A stretch of 64,000 nucleotides of DNA from Escarpia spicata. Its lineage: Eukaryota > Annelida > Polychaeta > Sabellida > Siboglinidae. The stretch spans positions 3,901,350 through 3,965,349 of the forward strand of contig OZ023206.1 of NCBI GenBank assembly GCA_963995525.1. The letters run 5' to 3'. The notes below the pieces were generated by a model. That model did no database searches, was not told the origin of the DNA, and was given only the letters and a program-made list of their open reading frames with translations. The position numbers and the translations under genes are program-made. Of the stretch, positions 1-12,049 are shown in pieces (the first letter of the stretch is position 1; every line of letters starts with the position of its first letter).

Positions 1-175
1 TGTCATAATGAGGGTACTTCAGTCGCGTTCACTGTAAGATTGTGTTATACAGTATAAACTATACATATTCTATCATATCTCCCTGATATGTCATAATGAG
101 GGTACTTCAGTCGTGTTCATTGTAAGATTGTGTTATACAGTATAAACTATACATATTCTATCATATCTCCTTAAT
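1..175. repeat. Short tandem duplication, about 88 bp, two copies
   Basis: The segment starting tgtcataatgagggtacttc occurs at 1 and again at about 89, followed by the same tgttatacagtataaactat stretch. The array may continue left of the window. A reverse-complement echo (atagtttatactgtataac) occurs near 420-440, giving a weak inverted repeat. It lies in the intron after the last visible ferlin exon. Confidence 0.8.
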
Positions 176-530
176 TCATGTCTTCATGAAGCAGAATCAA
201 CTTATTCAACAGTTCACTGTTTTCAACAATCGCCGAGCTCTCATTCAAAACTGTAAATAGCGACCTTGGATAATTCTGGATGATATATTACATATCCACT
301 ACCCTCATGTAAATAAACTGTTTCCTCCCAAAATATTAATTTTCAACAACAACAAATTATCCATAAAATACATTTGGGCAGTCAGTATGTTATAATAGTT
401 TACTTTATGTTATAAAATATATAGTTTATACTGTATAACATGGTAAAAATGGTAAAGAATGAATGGACTACTTTCAATTCTCGTTTTACAAAGTAGATTG
501 TAATGAGAGCGTGATGAGAGCGTGACTCAC

Positions 531-659
531 CGTCTCAGCGAAGACGGCGAGTTCCCCCTCTGTCTGCATCTTGTGCCACTCGGCCTCGTGGCGCTCCAGA
601 CCCAGCCACACCTTGATTCGCAGCAACGCTGGCACCTCCCACTTGTTCTCTTTCTCTAC
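531..659 (-). CDS. Ferlin exon, end of FerB (KVWLGL segment)
   Basis: It encodes VEKENKWEVPALLRIKVW then LGLERHEAEWHKMQTE and GELAVFAET. This matches the ferlin segment R-K-WFGL----E-F----EG-L-VFAETYENQ that precedes the DysF domain. The donor is GTGAGT. The acceptor used here is AACAAG at 660-661, which keeps phase; the nearby ATCCAG 11 bp upstream would put a stop in frame. Length 129 nt. The next exon lies left of the window. Confidence 0.93.
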
Positions 660-1303
660 CTTGTTGCCTGGATACTAGGGTCGAAGGTCAACGCATCAGT
701 CAAAGGTCAACACACGGGTCAAAGGCCAATTGGGTTAAAGTCGCAGCAGCAATTTGTTTTATGTTCGATTGGTGAGTAAATTGTTTGACTATTTAATTAA
801 GCATAAGACACTGCCTTGAACCTAGCAACGTTCCAGTGTCTCGACTTATATCAGTTTTATCAACGTCTCATAAAACTTTCTATTTTTGTTCTTGAATATT
901 TTGACTGCATTGTGCAGTCTTTGTCAGTGAGGTGTTTCTGCAGTGCTACGGGCAGGTCATATGATGTAGTTTTTGGGGGGACAGAAAGAAGAGTTGCAAA
1001 CAATATGAAGGGCTACATGGCCAATATATTTTCAACATATGTATTAAGAACATTATTTAAACATACTATCGTATGCACTACCACATGCACTAATCACTCA
1101 CACGGAAAATACATGCTGTATTATAAATTTAAAAAAACATAATTATGACATTAATTATTAAAATTTATGCATATAAGGGGTACCTTTATTACATTCATGT
1201 AATGTCTAAGTAACGTCTCTGTTTTTTAGCAAACTTTCTGGAAAGCTACATAGCATTAATACTTTTACCCATCTACATTACACCTTCATCATCAATGCCA
1301 CAC
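660..1303. other. Ferlin intron, no feature seen
   Basis: AT-rich intron between FerB exons. A plus-strand open frame at 816-1142 has no recognisable protein features and I treat it as chance. The other short introns of this 3' cluster (1457-1823, 2020-2542, 2650-3092) likewise hold only AT-rich sequence. Confidence 0.7.
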
Positions 1304-1456
1304 CTTCAGGGTGATTGTCTCGAGCTTGCCACAGAATTTACCCCGGTAGTCGGGGTTTGGTGACCACAAGAGCTGGTGAGCTGGGGCGCGGTAGTACGCC
1401 ACACGACGGTCACCGCAGATCATCCAAATGATGACATCAGGCATACTGCTCTGGGG
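1304..1456 (-). CDS. Ferlin exon, FerB domain
   Basis: It encodes [36 protein letters not shown] and [15 protein letters not shown], 51 codons in phase 0. This is the FerB signature EPQNS-PDI-IWM--G-KR-AY-R-PAHQ-L-S-----GK-CGK-QTI-LK. The acceptor is TCACAG and the donor GTGTGG. The opposite strand contains no plausible gene here. Confidence 0.97.
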
Positions 1457-1823
1457 CTGTGTGACATAGGTCAAAGATCACAATAAACCCCAAACTGTGC
1501 AACAACATCAAACAAATGAGGTGAAAAGATGTAACTGGCTGTGCACAAACATTAAAGTATTAGTTAAGTCTCTAATGCGAGATTCAGCAATTCTGTGTTG
1601 CTTGTTAATTTAACTCCACTCAGTAATACAATATACACAAGCATTTACCCCATAACATTTAAATCTCGCTAAATGATGGTGGGGTGGGATAAACTCTTGG
1701 ATCTTATGGTGACTGTGACCAGAAAATATTAATAGGTGCCTTTCAGCTGGAGTAACAATTTTTCTGTAAAGCTGACACGAAAAACCACTGATATACAGCG
1801 CCGCCTAGCAGCAAATGACTAAC

Positions 1824-2019
1824 CTCTACCATGATGTTCTTGAGTTGAGCGAGGTACATCTCTACGTCCATCATGGCGTCCTTGATGTCTGTTGCGTTCT
1901 GCCTCATGTGACGCGCGTCCTTCAGAATGTGCTCCAGCTCCACCTCGCGGTAGTACCGCATGTTGCGGTCAAGGTCATTCTCGACATGCTGACCTTCGAT
2001 GACTGGCGGAAGTGGCTTA
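1824..2019 (-). CDS. Ferlin exon, FerA end to FerB start
   Basis: It encodes KPLPPVIEGQHVENDLDR, NMRYYREVELEHILKDAR, HMRQNATDIKDAMMDVEM and YLAQLKNIMVE. The GKPLPP and LD--LR------I--A-R-R-----K----E-WL--L pattern follows the family. The acceptor is TTGCAG and the donor GTTAGT. Length 196 nt, phase 2 in and 0 out; Glu then runs into PQSSMPDV. Confidence 0.94.
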
Positions 2020-2542
2020 CTGCAAGGTGGGAGTTAGACGAGTCAAATGTTTTTATTTCATGCAAAATCCATAGATACAAATATGAATTACAAATATTAA
2101 TATCAAATGGTTATGTGTGGTTGGGGATCACGACAGATCGACTGGTTGCGGGGTATAATAGGTTAAAGAAATATACATTACCTACTCCACTTCACTCAAA
2201 GTAGAGCATGGTGCTTAAGAAACCAACCCACTGTATTGGCTGCTGCTTCCTTCATTTCTTTCCCGGTGATTTTATGCATCCCTATTTCTTCAGCTACGGA
2301 TCTCCACTAACAGTTTTTTGGTTTTCATTTTCCTTGCTGGTTCCATTCTAGTTTGTCTCGTAACAGCTAAGCTTTCCTGTCATAGGGTGTGTCCTATCCA
2401 TGTCCATTTCTTAGTTTGGATCTCTTCCTCGATGCCGTGTTCGGCTGTCGTCACGAGCTCTATGTTTGTAATCTTCTCTTGACATTTGATTTTGAGGACA
2501 TATCCGAGACAACATATATTTAAAAAATTAAAACATACATAC

Positions 2543-2649
2543 CCACAGTCCAGCATGAGCTGGTCCAGGAGTGCTATGATAAGTTGTGCCAGTTCTGCCG
2601 GGGCCAAGTTAGCTTTTTGTCCCAGCCGCACTCTCTCCATGTTCATTTC
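2543..2649 (-). CDS. Ferlin exon, FerA helix
   Basis: It encodes EMNMERVRLGQKANLAPA then ELAQLIIALLDQLMLDC plus two bases. Its position after DRL and before GKPLPP matches the helical part of FerA. The amphipathic pattern suits a helix. The acceptor is TTGCAG and the donor GTATGT. Length 107 nt; the overhang GG joins T as Gly. Confidence 0.92.
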
Positions 2650-3092
2650 CTGCAAGTTCAAGCCATTTATAACACCTAGAATTTTTTTTTACTTTACATA
2701 AACATACACAGAATTAATCAGAATGCATTTTAAAGTGACCTTTTCTGTTCCATTATTATCAATACACTTACAATATGCCAACAGAATATATTCTAAAGAT
2801 AAAAATTAATTTTATAAAACTAGAATTTTATTTTAAAAACTGTTGCAGCCATAAACATTTTATAGAATTCTACACAAAGTTGTATACTTCTATAGAATAT
2901 TCTGCAGAACTCTTTAGCAAATGAAGAGAGTATACAAAATCAATGGATTTCTGTACAATTGTAACGGCCACATAAATTTTGATATAATTCTACATAAATG
3001 TTACACATCACTACAGATTTTCAATAGATTAATATAAAATTCAACAGAACTCTTTCCTAAGGGATATGACAACAACCCGACGCGTGACTGAC

Positions 3093-3295
3093 CAGTCTGT
3101 CTATGATATGTCCAAGGAAGTTGACCGTCTCTAGTCGGAAGGCGATGTCCTCCCAGTGGGAGTCTATGACAACGCAGGGCTTCGTGTCGCCCCAGGGCAG
3201 GAAGTAGTAGAAGCACCCGTCAAACACCGCATTGGTCGGCTGGGTCGTGGAAGAACATGGCGGAACACTGTCATCTAGCTTGTTGCCATAGTTAC
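3093..3295 (-). CDS. Ferlin exon, NYGNK and start of FerA domain
   Basis: The reading starts [18 protein letters not shown] and continues [36 protein letters not shown] and [37 protein letters not shown] and SYWEDI-HR are hallmark ferlin motifs around the FerA four-helix domain, which is reported to bind membrane. The acceptor is TACCAG and the donor GTCAGT. Length 203 nt, phase 1 in and 0 out. Confidence 0.97.
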
Positions 3296-3714
3296 CTGGT
3301 AAACAAACCCATAGATGTTGTACCGAAGATGGCGTGGCAACAAAATGCCAGTAAGGAATATTGTACTTGTAGTTTAGTTAGGCATTTAAAATACATTTTA
3401 ATGACACTATTTTTTATTTGCATATTTTATGATTGTTTTTATTTTGCATAATTTAGAGATCTAGTTTTTAATTAGCACATTTTATTTAAAAAGTACTTTG
3501 TATTTGACTTTTTAGCACATAGTACTTGTTTTAATTAATGCAGAAGGCTCCTTTGAAAAGCATAGGCTGGAAAGGATGCTACACAAATATTTGTGATTTA
3601 CTTATTTTTTTCAGAATATTGCTTTAACTTAATATTAAAATTGTTATGAACATGTAATAAAAGCTAAATAAAATAAGGTACTAAAACATGTATTGTGAAA
3701 GACAACGACTAAAA

Positions 3715-4888
3715 CTATACAACAACATACACAAGTGGCAATATGAGCTGACAGACTAAAACAATACAACAACATACACAAGTGGCAATATGAGCTGACA
3801 GACTAAAACAATACAACAACATACACAAGTGGCAATATGAGCTGACAGGTTAAGACAATACAACAACATACACAAGTGGCAATATGAGCTGACAGACTAA
3901 AACAATACAACAACATACACAAGTGGCAATATGAGCTGACAGGTTAAGACAATACAACAACATACACAAGTGGCAATATGAGCTGACAGACTAAAACAAT
4001 ACAACAACATACACAAGTGGCAATATGAGCTGACAGACTAAAACAATACAACAACATACACAAGTGGCAATATGAGCTGACAGACTAAAACAATACAACA
4101 ACATACACAAGTGGCAATATGAGCTGACAGACTAAAATAATACAACAACATACACAAGTGGCAATATGAGCTGACAGACTAAAACAATACAACAACATAC
4201 ACAAGTGGCAATATGAGCTGACAGACTAAAACAATACAACAACATACACAAGTGGCAATATGAGCTGACAGACTAAAACAATACAACAACATACACAAGT
4301 GGCAATATGAGCTGACAGACTAAAACAATACAACAACATACACAAGTGGCAATATGAGCTGACAGACTAAAATAATACAACAACATACACAAGTGGCAAT
4401 ATGAGCTGACAGACTAAAACAATACAACAACATACACAAGTGGCAATATGAGCTGACAGACTAAAACAATACAACAACATACACAAGTGGCAATATGAGC
4501 TGACAGACTAAAACAATACAACAACATACACAAGTGGCAATATGAGCTGACAGACTAAAACAATACAACAACATACACAAGTGGCAATATGAGCTGACAG
4601 ACTAAAATAATACAACAACATACACAAGTGGCAATATGAGCTGACAGACTAAAACAATACAACAACATACACAAGTGGCAATATGAGCTGACAGACTAAA
4701 ACAATACAACAACATACACAAGTGGCAATATGAGCTGACAGACTAAAACAATACAACAACATACACAAGTGGCAATATGAGCTGACAGACTAAAACAATA
4801 CAACAACATACACAAGTGGCAATATGAGCTGACAGACTAAAATAATACAACAACATACACAAGTGGCAATATGAGCTGACAGACTATA
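3715..4888. repeat. Minisatellite, 47-bp period, about 24 copies
   Basis: The unit is gactaaaacaatacaacaac followed by atacacaagtggcaatatga and gctgaca. Copies are nearly identical, with an acaat/aataat variant recurring about every fifth unit, which suggests block duplication. It lies in the ferlin intron between 3296 and 4948 and has no coding or splice-site content that I can see. Confidence 0.95.
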
Positions 4889-4948
4889 AAGATGTCACGT
4901 AATTTACTAATTCAGAGTATTTGTCATGTTTGCTGCTCAGTTTCTCAC

Positions 4949-5048
4949 CTATGCTGACTTCAAACTCCACCGGAGCATCCACCTGACTGATCATTGTAGC
5001 ATTCAGGAACGCAGCATGAAGTTTGTACTTGCGACGACGCATGAACTT
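4949..5048 (-). CDS. Ferlin exon, RRRKY to VSIG segment before FerA
   Basis: It encodes [19 protein letters not shown] then [14 protein letters not shown] plus one base. It matches the ferlin pattern RRRKYSL-A-F-SATML-DVD--I-FEVSIGNYGNK. The acceptor is TTGTAG and the donor GTGAGA. Length 100 nt, phase 0 in and 1 out. The G joins GT of the next exon as Gly. Confidence 0.96.
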
Positions 5049-5553
5049 CTACAATTTGTAATTCAGATTATAACATAATTCAGATGGGTGCAAGATTTCA
5101 TTAAATCGTGTGGAAAATCATGTATCATCAGAAGTGATCGTAGCAACATATCCAAACAACAAACATCAATTAACACTTTTATGTTCAACAAACATTGCAA
5201 ATTCCACAATAAAACAAATTAAAAATATTCAACATATGGAATTAAGATATAAGTAAATAAGACAAGTATTAGTGTGTTGTAAAGGGGGTGAACAAAAGTG
5301 TAACACTTACCTAAGGTTCACCCAGGTTAGTATAGTTATTATACTAATACCAGTGTAGTTATTATACTAATACAGTGTTGTACATGCAAATTAACAAAAT
5401 TAATACATGTATGTCAAAAGTGTACACTTCCTATATATAATATATGATCATGAATGCATTATATTTGTTATTTGCTGTAAAATTCAACAAAGCAAGAATA
5501 AAGTTAAAGCACCTATATAAATTGTACTTAACTCAGATGACCAATAATCTCAC

Positions 5554-5667
5554 CTGGATTTTGAAGATATCTTCACTCAAGAGGTCGTCAATAGGTGTCT
5601 CTGGTATCTCTCCAAGCACAGACTGGAGTTCAACCAGGGCTCTACCCCTGTATGCCACCCCTTCACC
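5554..5667 (-). CDS. Ferlin exon, GEGVAYRG segment, whose 5' end seeds the adjacent array
   Basis: It encodes GEGVAYRGRALVELQSVL then GEIPETPIDDLLSEDIFKIQ, 38 codons, phase 0 on both sides. GEGVAYRGR is nearly invariant in dysferlin and myoferlin. The acceptor is TTTGTAG at 5668-5670 and the donor GTGAGA. The acceptor and the first 41-43 nt of this exon are repeated about 13 more times upstream in the transcript (5671-6410), so this is the proximal copy and the only one that continues into the full exon. Confidence 0.95.
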
Positions 5668-6410
5668 CTACAAACACAGATTGAGTTCAACCAGGGCTCT
5701 ACCCCTGTATGCCAACCCTTCACCCTACAAACACATACTGAGTTCAACCAGGGCTCTACCCCTGTATGCCACCCCTTCACCCTACAAACACAGATTGAGT
5801 TCAACCAGGGCTCTACCCCTGTATGCCAACCCTTCACCCTACAAACACATACTGAGTTCAACCAGGGCTCTACCCCTGTATGCCAACCCTTCACCCTACA
5901 AACACATACCGAGTTCAACCAGGGCTCTACCCCTGTATGCAACCCCTTCACCCTACAAACACAGACTGAGTTCAACCAGGGCTCTACCCCTATATGCCAA
6001 CCCTTCACCTTACAAACACAGACTGGAGTTCAAACAGGGCTCTACCCTTCACCCTACAAACACAGACTGAGTTCAACCAGGACTCTACCCCTGTATGCAA
6101 CCCCTTCACCCTACAAACATAGACTGGAGTTCAAACAGGGCTCTACCCTTCACCCTACAAACACAGACTGAGTTCAACCAGGGCTCTACCCCTGTATGCC
6201 ACCCCTTCACCCTACAAACACAGACTGAGTTCAGCCATGGCTCTACCCCTGTATGCAACCTCTTCACCCTACAAACACAGACTGGAGTTCAAACAGGGTT
6301 CTACCCCTGTATGCAACCCCTTCACCCAACAAATATAGACTGGAGTTCAACCAGAGCTCTATCCCTGTATGCAACCCCATTCACCCTACATACAGAATCA
6401 TCTCCATGCT
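5642..6410 (-). repeat. Array of decoy 3' splice sites with truncated exon starts (about 57 bp period)
   Basis: On the minus strand each unit reads TGTTTGTAG followed by GGTGAAGGG, GGCATACAGG and GTAGAGCCCTGGTTGAACTC, that is the ferlin acceptor plus the first codons GEGVAYRGRALVEL (or GEGLAYRG). I count about 14 acceptor copies between 5668 and 6395, counting the true one; spacing varies from 43 to 58 bp. None of the extra copies has the exon's 3' half or a donor. Read in the ferlin frame, each decoy runs into the TAG of the next unit's acceptor. A long ORF in another frame (5577-6008) is a by-product of the period being a multiple of three. Confidence 0.9.
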
Positions 6411-6505
6411 CAAAGAAATGTCTTTAGGCGATATATAATAATTTCAAGGGACAAAGATGTGATATAAAATGATGCCTTGTAATAAAATAAGAGATATACA
6501 AAATA

Positions 6506-7572
6506 ATGCCACAATAGTTAGCTCAGTGTCTTTGTTGCATCATAATAGTTAGCTCAGTGTCTTTGTTGCATCATAATAGTTAGCTCAGTGTCTTTGTTGC
6601 ATCATAATAGTTAGCTCAGTGTCTTTGTTGCATCATAATAGTTAGCTCAGTGTCTTTGCTGCATCATAATAGTTAGCTCAGTGTCTTTGTTGCATCATAA
6701 TAGTTAGCTCAGTGTCTTTGCTGCATCATAATAGTTAGCTCAGTGTCTTTGTTGCATCATAATAGTTAGCTCAGTGTCTTTGCTGCATCATAATAGTTAG
6801 CTCAGTGTCTTTGTTGCATCATAATAGTTAGCTCAGTGTCTTTGCTGCATCATAATAGTTAGCTCAGTGTCTTTGTTGCATCATAATAGTTAGCTCAGTG
6901 TCTTTGTTGCATCATAATAGTTAGCTCAGTGTCTTTGTTGCATCATAATAATTAGCTCAGTGTCTTTGCTGCATCATAATAGTTAGCTCAGTGTCTTTGT
7001 TGCATCATAATAGTTAGCTCAGTGTCTTTGTTGCATCATAATAGTTAGCTCAGTGTCTTTGTTGCATCATAATAGTTAGCTCAGTGTCTTTGTTGCATCA
7101 TAATAGTTAGCTCAGTGTTTTTGCTGTATCATAATAGTTAGCTCAGTGTCTTTGTTGCATCATAATAGTTAGCTCAGTGTCTTTGCTGCATCATAATAGT
7201 TAGCTCAGTGTCTTTGTTGCATCATAATAGTTAGCTCAGTGTCTTTGCTGCATCTTAATAGTTATCTCAGTGTCTTTGTTGCATCATAATAGTTAGGTCA
7301 GTGTCTTTGTTGCATCATAATAGTTAGTTCAGTGTCTTTGTTGCATCATAATAGTTAGCTCAGTGTCTTTGTTGCATCATAATAGTTAGCTCAGTGTCTT
7401 TGCTGCATCATAATAGTTAGCTCAGTGTCTTTGTTGCATCATAATAGTTAGCTCAGTGTCTTTGCTGCATCATAATAGTTAGCTCAGTGTCTTTGTTGCA
7501 TCATAATAGTTAGCTCAGTGTCTTTGTTGCATCATAATAGTTAGCTCAGTGTCTTTGTTGCATCATAATAAC
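6506..7572. repeat. Minisatellite, 31-bp period, about 34 copies
   Basis: The unit is ataatagttagctcagtgtc plus tttgttgcatc, with a common T to C variant (tttgctgcatc). It lies in the ferlin intron between exons 5554-5667 and 8708-8808, just upstream in the transcript of the decoy acceptor array. No spacers separate the units, so it is not a CRISPR array. Confidence 0.95.
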
Positions 7573-7644
7573 AAGTTTGCAAAGTCAAAAACAGTATATA
7601 ATTTCATATGGGTTCAAACGTCGTCTGGCACTTGCAATTTTGAG

Positions 7645-8038
7645 CAATCAGTTCTAGTTCTAGTTGTTCTAGTTGTTTCCAGCACTCGGCAACGTTCTAT
7701 TAACTGACTAGTCTGTATATATTGTGGTTACAGTGATCTTATGAGGTCTCATTCAACTAGTCAGCCTTTTTCAGAACATTATCGCCAAGCCGACCTTTCT
7801 ATGCTGGCACTGAGGGTGGTCACTGCCAGGGTGCTTGTCGTCCTCAGTGGTTCTTTTACGTCCCAAATTGAGACGGGACCGACATTAACGTGATCTCCGA
7901 GTCACGAGGGATACACAGTCCCCAATGTTGAGAGCCAGGTTTTTACACCAAATATACCATACCTGCCCGGTCCGGGTTTCGAACTCGGGGCGCCGGCATG
8001 TCAGGCGGATGTGCTAACCACTACACTATCGCGCGCCC
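7645..8038 (-). mobile_element. tRNA-derived SINE, copy 1 (minus orientation)
   Basis: On the minus strand the 5' part carries a pol III A box-like TAGTGTAGTGGTTAGCAC and a B box-like GAGTTCGAAACCC, as in tRNA-derived SINEs. The body (CTGGCTCTCAACATTGGGG, AATTTGGGACGTAAAAGAAC, CTGACTAGTTGAATGAGACC) is shared with a second copy at 34533-34915 in the opposite orientation. The tail is short repeats of ACTAGAAC. Length about 390 bp. Confidence 0.85.
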
Positions 8039-8264
8039 CCCATCAATAATCGAGTCCTCTGGATTGAACTTATGGTCATTACCAAGTGGTAAAATTGGGT
8101 AGCTCCCACAATTGCGACCAATTTTTGGTCTTAGTGTGGAGTCTCCCATCCCACAGCGATTTGTTTTGTATTCTGTTGATATTATATAAACTGTTATTGT
8201 AAAATTTGTATTGTAGTATTCGTATGTATATCTGTATATTCTGCTGTTGGGATAAATAAAATGC
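8039..8264 (+). mobile_element. Possible LINE 3' end leading into a CCAA tail
   Basis: Sequence rich in TTGTA and TTGTATT motifs ends with gggataaataaaatgcag directly before the CCAA repeat. Many non-LTR elements end in a 3' UTR followed by a simple repeat tail, and this arrangement looks like that. There is no recognisable protein sequence, so the call is tentative. Confidence 0.4.
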
Positions 8265-8577
8265 AGCCAACCAACCAACCAACCAACCAACCAACCAACC
8301 AACCAACCAACCAACCAACCAACCAACCAACCAACCAACCAACCAACCAACCAACCAACCAACCAACCAACCAACCAACCAACCAACCAACCAACCAACC
8401 AACCAACCAACCAACCAACCAACCAACCAACCAACCAACCAACCAACCAACCAACCAACCAACCAACCAACCAACCAACCAACCAACCAACCAACCAACC
8501 AACCAACCAACCAACCAACCAACCAACCAACCAACCAACCAACCAACCAACCAACCAACCAACCAACCAACCAACCA
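8265..8577. repeat. CCAA tetranucleotide microsatellite, about 78 units
   Basis: An uninterrupted (CCAA)n run. The minus strand reads as (TTGG)n and gives long GWLV frames in every register; these are artefacts of the repeat. It may have grown from the 3' tail of the element to its left. It lies in a ferlin intron. Confidence 0.97.
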
Positions 8578-8707
8578 ATCAAGACATTACTAATATCCAC
8601 AGCAGCATCCGATATGCAATGCTAATCGGTTTCTGGACTTCGTTGTGAATTTATGCAACGTCTCGTAAATATTTCTCTTGCTGAGCCAATGATATATGAA
8701 CTCTGAC

Positions 8708-8808
8708 CTTTCCAAGATTGAGGTCTTCGTGTTCATCAGGCAGATCTGAGTACTCACGAGTTGAGCCGTAAAAGTTGACAAAACATGGCCCAAATGTTGG
8801 TAGGAACC
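8708..8808 (-). CDS. Ferlin exon, FLPTFGPCF segment
   Basis: The reading is [18 protein letters not shown] then [15 protein letters not shown], matching the ferlin signature [22 protein letters not shown]. The acceptor is TTACAG and the donor GTCAGA. Length 101 nt, phase 1 in and 0 out. The junction with the next exon restores GK-GEGVAYRG, as in other ferlins. Confidence 0.97.
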
Positions 8809-11800
8809 CTGTAACGTAAACATAGCAATAATCATAACATAATGCAATTATCTTGTTAATTTATTACCAAAACTTTTACTTTTACTGACTCTTGATGCAG
8901 CATACTACATTAATTAATAAACATGATTAACTATAAAACATTAAACACTAGTGAGCCATCATTACAGCTGAATTGATAGACATTAACAAAATTGATCTTT
9001 CTGCAGATATTTGCAGACATCTTGTTGCAGATTACCGAGGGAAGAAAGCAATCTTTCCAAGCATGCTGATGTGCAAGTGTTGTGATTCAATAAACATTAG
9101 TAAACCAAAAGATCCCAGTGTTTGTGAGTTCAAGGTAGAAACACACCAAGCTGTGTTCACACGTGTTCATTACAAACACAAACACCAAAAGCAGATCATC
9201 CATTCATCAACACATCCATCCATCCATCTGGTAGGTCAGCCGGCCAACCAGCCAAATACTAGATAGTGACAGAATAATTACACTAACAACAACAGCACGA
9301 GACAGACACAAGGAGACAAAGTTGCTGTCAATCTGGGGTGTTTGGTGCAGGTAATCTATGGTGAATACAATGCAGTGAACGCACATCTACGTCAAAACTG
9401 TGCAAGATTTACCATCTTCGCCTTTCGCTGCAGATCAAGATGCACAGGTTGGAATGCAGAAAAGAAAACAAGCAACGCATGATAAGAATATGTGTAATTA
9501 AACAAAAACAGGAGTCATCCACATCAACTCACACAGGAAGCTATGCGGATGGATATAACATCTACATGCGTGACTATCATGCGGATTCTACATTCAAATC
9601 TCAACATAAAGCCATATAAACATAATTCTCGGTTTCTTATCAGTGCCCCCATTTAAAAATAGGAGTCGCAAAACTTATTTCTGAAATACAACTATTCTGT
9701 ATTTATGTGCAAAGTGTAAACCAAGATTCATATCAAGATAAACAAAATTGTCTATGGGTTTGTTTCTTGTAAGAAACACACTCGGTACACAACTATACTG
9801 ATCAAGTTGTTGTTTATTGAGAACAGCCTCTTTGATAGACACTAAGACGTCCACCACCATACTAAAATGTCAATTAAAAACTGCACAACTCATTTACTTT
9901 TTGAGTAAGTTATGATGAGAAACTAGGAATTATTTTCATATGGCATAAAGCAGTATTCATAGTCCATTATATTTTTCTTATTTTTATAACTGATATTATT
10001 GTTTTGTGCAGGTGGTAATACATCCATCAAGATCTTCCTAAGTTACTTATTTGGGTAAATTTAAGACATTAAAAATAACAAGTTTTATTACATTATTGTG
10101 ATGGTCTCTTTTATAGGGCAACAAACAGAAAATAGTATTTATTTTATTTCGGAATACACTCAAATTCTAGATCAATCTTCACCGAATTCAAACAACTTTA
10201 ATTTAGCTTTAATTCTGTACCTACAGAGAAGTGTAAAATTTTTGATGTCTTATATAATAAAAGCTTAATTTTACTGTGAAAAGTTGACATAATATACGAT
10301 GCCATACAACATATACACATGCAACCTGAAATTAGGATAAATTAATGTTTATGTTTTTTAACTGAACATCATATCATGTAAAACAAGAACAGAACAAGAC
10401 AACAAAAGAAGACTGCTAACAATCTACCTACATGAAACATTTCACATAATATTACTTCTCAAACCATACAGCTGTTCCGGTCAACTTAACAGTCATATTG
10501 TGACGGCTTCCTTCAGATGACGGAAATATTAGTAACTTTAATATTATCTAGTTTATACAGGTTAGGATATTAAACATTCGTTTTACGGTGCATTTATGAC
10601 AAAATGAAAAAAGCACACATTTCCTACTGTTAGTTACGTTACTGACTCCTAATAATCTGTAACATAAAAGTACTACAAGAAAAAGTAGAATAATTGCATT
10701 GCTAGAAGTTAGAACAGTTGCATAAGAAACAGTAGAGGACAAATTATATGTGGCACAAAATGAGGTACGCCTGCCAATTTAGAAGTGTGGCTTACTTTGA
10801 GCACGTTGTATTTTACTATTTATCATATAATTGTAAATTGTAATTATGGGTAGTTACCATTATGAATACATCACTGAATTCCAAAATGTTTTATTCATAT
10901 TGTTATTTTGAGAACTGATGAGTTTATGTGACAAACATATTAAAGGAATTACAAAGAATTTCTGTCAGTTTTCCATCAATTTGCAGCATGTTACAAATGT
11001 TTTATTTCTGAATCTGAAGATCTATAATGTTTTAATAGCAAGAATTAAACTTAGATTGGAGCTGTGTACGGAACGTTGCAAGTTTTAACTGTAGCTTGTT
11101 TAATTCTTGCGATTAAAATTTAATCTTGGAAAAATATCTTCCATATCTATGATGTTGTTCATGAAATAGTTTATTCCTTTGTAAATTTAGTGGTCTAAAA
11201 ATATTAAAATATCTGTCAGAAATCAATGACAGAGAACACACGTAAGTACAAATAACAAAACCCTCTCCATCACAAGTGCTGTTAACATTGTTAATTTATG
11301 TTACTAACACGTTTATCAGCATCACCCGTAAAAATACGGCAAAAATAAAAAACTTTCAAAGTTTCACCCTCATTCCCAGGGGTAGAAATCTGAGAAATGC
11401 CCAGAAATACTAGTCCAATTTTATCATCCTCTGTCGCCCTGTCCCTGTGATAGAGGGAAACACAGAAACAAATAGACAGTTACATGTGCTGTTTTCAGAG
11501 AAAGACAAGCAAATATTGCGATCATTCCAAGGTGTGGAAATCTGATAAATACCTCCAAAATACTATTGTGATATTTTCTTCCTACATGGGGGAGATCACA
11601 ATAGATTTTACATGGGCAACAAAAATAATGTTTCATTTAAGCCACAGATTTGAATGTTTATTTAAACCTTAATCCTCTGACATGGAAAGTTCATGAAAAC
11701 AGTATGGCACATTTTCCAGAAAAAAATCCACCCACACCTGATATCCCTAAATGTTGACCCACTTGGTGACTGATATAAAAACATTGGTGCGTTGTGCAAA

Positions 11801-12049
11801 ATTGGCACTTTGTTGATAAGTGAATAATTAGCATCTATTTATAGCCACAAAGTAAGATTTAATGCAGTAGTATACCAATCATTAACTTTACCAACTTATC
11901 CCATGTAAGAGTGCTCGTAATAAATTCACACATCCCAATCATCATTTTCCTAGTGACTCTTTATGCGAGTAATGGCAGACGGATCGTAATTGTGGTCTAT
12001 GGCCATACTGCCCAGTGTCATAGGAAAACCAAGAAACAAATGAACTGTT
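8809..12049. other. Ferlin intron, mostly unremarkable AT-rich sequence
   Basis: No exon, RNA gene or complete element is recognisable. Short frames such as 8973-9266 and 9675-9860 lack family features. A segment near 11450-11530 (gaaacacagaaacaaatag, acatgtgctg) resembles 12025-12080 at the left edge of the 92-bp array and may be a diverged relative of its founder unit. A small CATC/GGTCAGCC-rich spot occurs near 9200-9250. Confidence 0.6.

Noticed and set aside
522..779. Plus-strand open frame, and similarly 1815-2204 and 5444-6070
   Set aside because: These are antisense to ferlin exons; the minus strand has ferlin homology with consistent splice sites, and the plus frames have no family features.
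6506..7572. CRISPR-like regular repeat (31 bp)
   Set aside because: Units are directly head-to-tail with no unique spacers, and the context is an animal intron.
8021..8600. Long GWLV and NQPT repeat proteins
   Set aside because: Translation of a pure CCAA microsatellite; all frames stay open by composition.
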